Source: a virus
Virus record (IMG/VR): IMGVR_UViG_3300031629_000995
Location: 1-40,678 of that record
DNA length: 40,678 nucleotides
Strand: one strand, 5' to 3'
The position numbers and the translations under genes were made by a program. A model generated the notes under the pieces. It saw only the letters and a program-made list of their open reading frames with translations. It made no database searches and had not been told where the DNA came from. This document shows positions 39,196 through 40,678 of this stretch, piece by piece. Every line of letters starts with the position of its first letter. The stretch's first letter is position 1.

Positions 39196-40669
39196 CAATT
39201 TGCATCTTCACTATTTTGTAGTTAAACGATTCTTCGTTATAGATTTTAATTCTTTCCATCATATGATTAAGAGTAAAGTTCTTCTTTGATTTCCAAGATA
39301 AGTCATCTCCCAAATCGAACAAGTTACACACTGTCTTCTGTCCACCTTTCCTAAGACCTCTACCAATTGACTGTAGATTTCTGATACGGCTCTTACTAGG
39401 TGAAGCAAATACGACATTATGTAAGTTCCTTATATTAATACCAGTAGAAAAAGTACCATATGAAGCAACTATTATAGCATCATTTTCTTCCTCTGTCAAG
39501 CGGCGTATCTCTTCCCTATGCTCTGTGTCAGTGCCTCCGTGTACATAGAAGACTTTTCTGTCTTTCTTGACTACTTTAGAGATCATGTCATATAGTACAG
39601 CACCATGTTTTTCCACATATTGATACAGAACTAGGGTATTACCTTTCTGTGCCACCGTAAGGTTAGTGATTACCTTGTTCCTTAATGGGTTAGTAACGAT
39701 CCAATCAATCTCTTCCTGATACGGCATCTTAGATACTAATTTTCTCTGTGCATCAGTGTATCCCAGGAGCATACACACGATCTTCAATTCGGCAAGTTGC
39801 TTGTCATCCATCAGCTTCTTCGTGGATGTGACTTGATTGACTCTACCGAACACACCCTCAAGTACTAATCTATGAGTCTTTGTGCCGTCTAATGTACCAG
39901 TTGTACCCACTCTATATGGTGCTGTTGTGCATTTGTCCATTAGGGTAGTAAGTGACTTAGCTTTAAAATTGTGTGCTTCGTCACCATAGATAACATCAAA
40001 CTGTGCAAACCAAAGACTAGGAAACTTATAGATTGACTGCCATGTAGAGATGATAATATCTTTCTCGTTTGATTTCTCTTTACCACCATATATTCTATGG
40101 CAGTTATCTTCTACATTCCAACTATTGGCGGATGCGTAATCACCAAAGTCTCCATACATCTGCTCTACCAATGAAGTGGTGGGTACAATAAGTAATTGCT
40201 TTCTGCCGTGAAGTTGATGGTAGCGAATCAACATGTAAATCATAAGAGATTTGCCACTAGCAGTTGGCGATAACAACAGACTTCTGCCTTTTGTGATTGC
40301 ATGATTTACTGCTTCTAGCTGATACTCTCTTGCCTCAATTGGTTTGTTTTGGCTATGCAAGTTGAGATGCTTTGCAAACTTAACAACAGCCTCTATAGTA
40401 CTGTCTTCACCAATGTCTTCCATCTCTAACTTTACTTTGTACTCTAGTTGTTCAGCAAATTCTAATAGATAATCCAGTAGACCGATGTACAGTTCTCGGG
40501 TGTACATATTAAAGAGTCTTGCTTTACCATCCCACATACGGTTACGATACGCGGGCATGAACTTAGCACCTGGTATGTCAAACGTAAAGAAATCCACAAT
40601 CTCTTTTGCTGTCGAAGGATCTGTATCTATTATTAGATGGACTTCGTCCTTCTTTGTTATCGTAATCAT
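39188..40669 (-). CDS. uvsW: Helicase UvsW
   Basis: The 493-residue superfamily-2 helicase has an N-terminal DNA-binding domain (RNRMWDGKARLFN), Walker A SPTASGKSLM, DEAH box YGDEAHNFKA, VGTTGTLDG, and motif VI SIGRGLRKGG. T4 UvsW is 503 residues with the same organisation. It remodels branched DNA and R-loops and helps switch replication from origin- to recombination-dependent mode. The start ATG lies 9 bases from the window edge, so its promoter is not visible. Confidence 0.95.
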   Translation of the reverse strand: MITITKKDEVHLIIDTDPSTAKEIVDFFTFDIPGAKFMPAYRNRMWDGKARLFNMYTRELYIGLLDYLLEFAEQLEYKVKLEMEDIGEDSTIEAVVKFAKHLNLHSQNKPIEAREYQLEAVNHAITKGRSLLLSPTASGKSLMIYMLIRYHQLHGRKQLLIVPTTSLVEQMYGDFGDYASANSWNVEDNCHRIYGGKEKSNEKDIIISTWQSIYKFPSLWFAQFDVIYGDEAHNFKAKSLTTLMDKCTTAPYRVGTTGTLDGTKTHRLVLEGVFGRVNQVTSTKKLMDDKQLAELKIVCMLLGYTDAQRKLVSKMPYQEEIDWIVTNPLRNKVITNLTVAQKGNTLVLYQYVEKHGAVLYDMISKVVKKDRKVFYVHGGTDTEHREEIRRLTEEENDAIIVASYGTFSTGINIRNLHNVVFASPSKSRIRNLQSIGRGLRKGGQKTVCNLFDLGDDLSWKSKKNFTLNHMMERIKIYNEESFNYKIVKMQIDD

Positions 40670-40678
40670 TTACATAAG

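Noticed and set aside
1-40678. tRNA genes, CRISPR arrays, insertion sequences, integrase or homing endonucleases
   Set aside because: I looked through the intergenic gaps and the translated genes and saw no cloverleaf, repeat-spacer array or matching protein family.

Overview
This window is part of a T4-like (tailed, contractile-tail lineage) phage genome. All genes I support lie on the minus strand, so transcription runs from high to low coordinates. The evidence is a nearly complete T4 replication, recombination and transcription core in T4-like order: uvsW, 55, (dexA-like), 47, 46, 45, 44, 62, regA, 43, uvsX, 41. The accessory genes (Hsp20, peptide deformylase, ClpP-like protease, MazG-like hydrolase, MoxR/VWA pair, 2OG-Fe(II) oxygenases, peroxiredoxin, IscU) resemble those of marine T4-like phages. 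Spanin-type lipoproteins and a GH19 endolysin imply a Gram-negative host. No photosynthesis gene, tRNA, integrase, transposase or CRISPR array is visible, and the host cannot be named from this sequence.

Layout by coordinate. 1-9.5 kb: late region, with a large protein cut by the left edge, a radical SAM protein, a P-loop kinase with a very basic tail, a lipoprotein, the endolysin, a NadM-like nucleotidyltransferase and a possible ligase-fold protein. 9.5-12.4 kb: small overlapping genes, a short UDP-glucose-dehydrogenase-like protein and a 2OG oxygenase. 12.5-13.7 kb: lysis cassette (i-spanin, overlapping o-spanin, holin-like protein with an EF-hand loop). 13.7-26.2 kb: gp41, a zinc-ribbon protein, UvsX, DNA polymerase, Sm-like protein, Hsp20, RegA, gp62, MazG-like, then an inserted radical SAM/SPASM/dioxygenase cassette, gp44, peroxiredoxin and the sliding clamp gp45. 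26.3-33.7 kb: small hypotheticals, MoxR ATPase plus VWA/HExxH protein, ClpP-like protease, IscU, peptide deformylase and a glycosyltransferase. 33.7-40.7 kb: gp46, an SGNH-like protein, gp47, a DEDDh exonuclease, sigma factor gp55, a second Sm-like protein and UvsW.

Two promoter classes can be read directly. TATAAATA boxes, the T4 late (gp55-dependent) motif, precede nine gene groups. TTGACA/TTGACT boxes 16-18 bp from TATAAT-like boxes precede eight groups, mainly replication genes. One exact TTGACA-16-TATAAT promoter points the opposite way to every gene. Two intrinsic terminators are clear, after regA and after the DUF3310-like gene.

The observations most worth follow-up are: a radical SAM/SPASM/2OG-dioxygenase cassette inside the clamp-loader operon, with a complete IscU elsewhere that could supply Fe-S clusters; a late-expressed kinase/nucleotidyltransferase/ligase-like trio; an apparent AUU start codon for gp47; and a predicted leaderless late mRNA.
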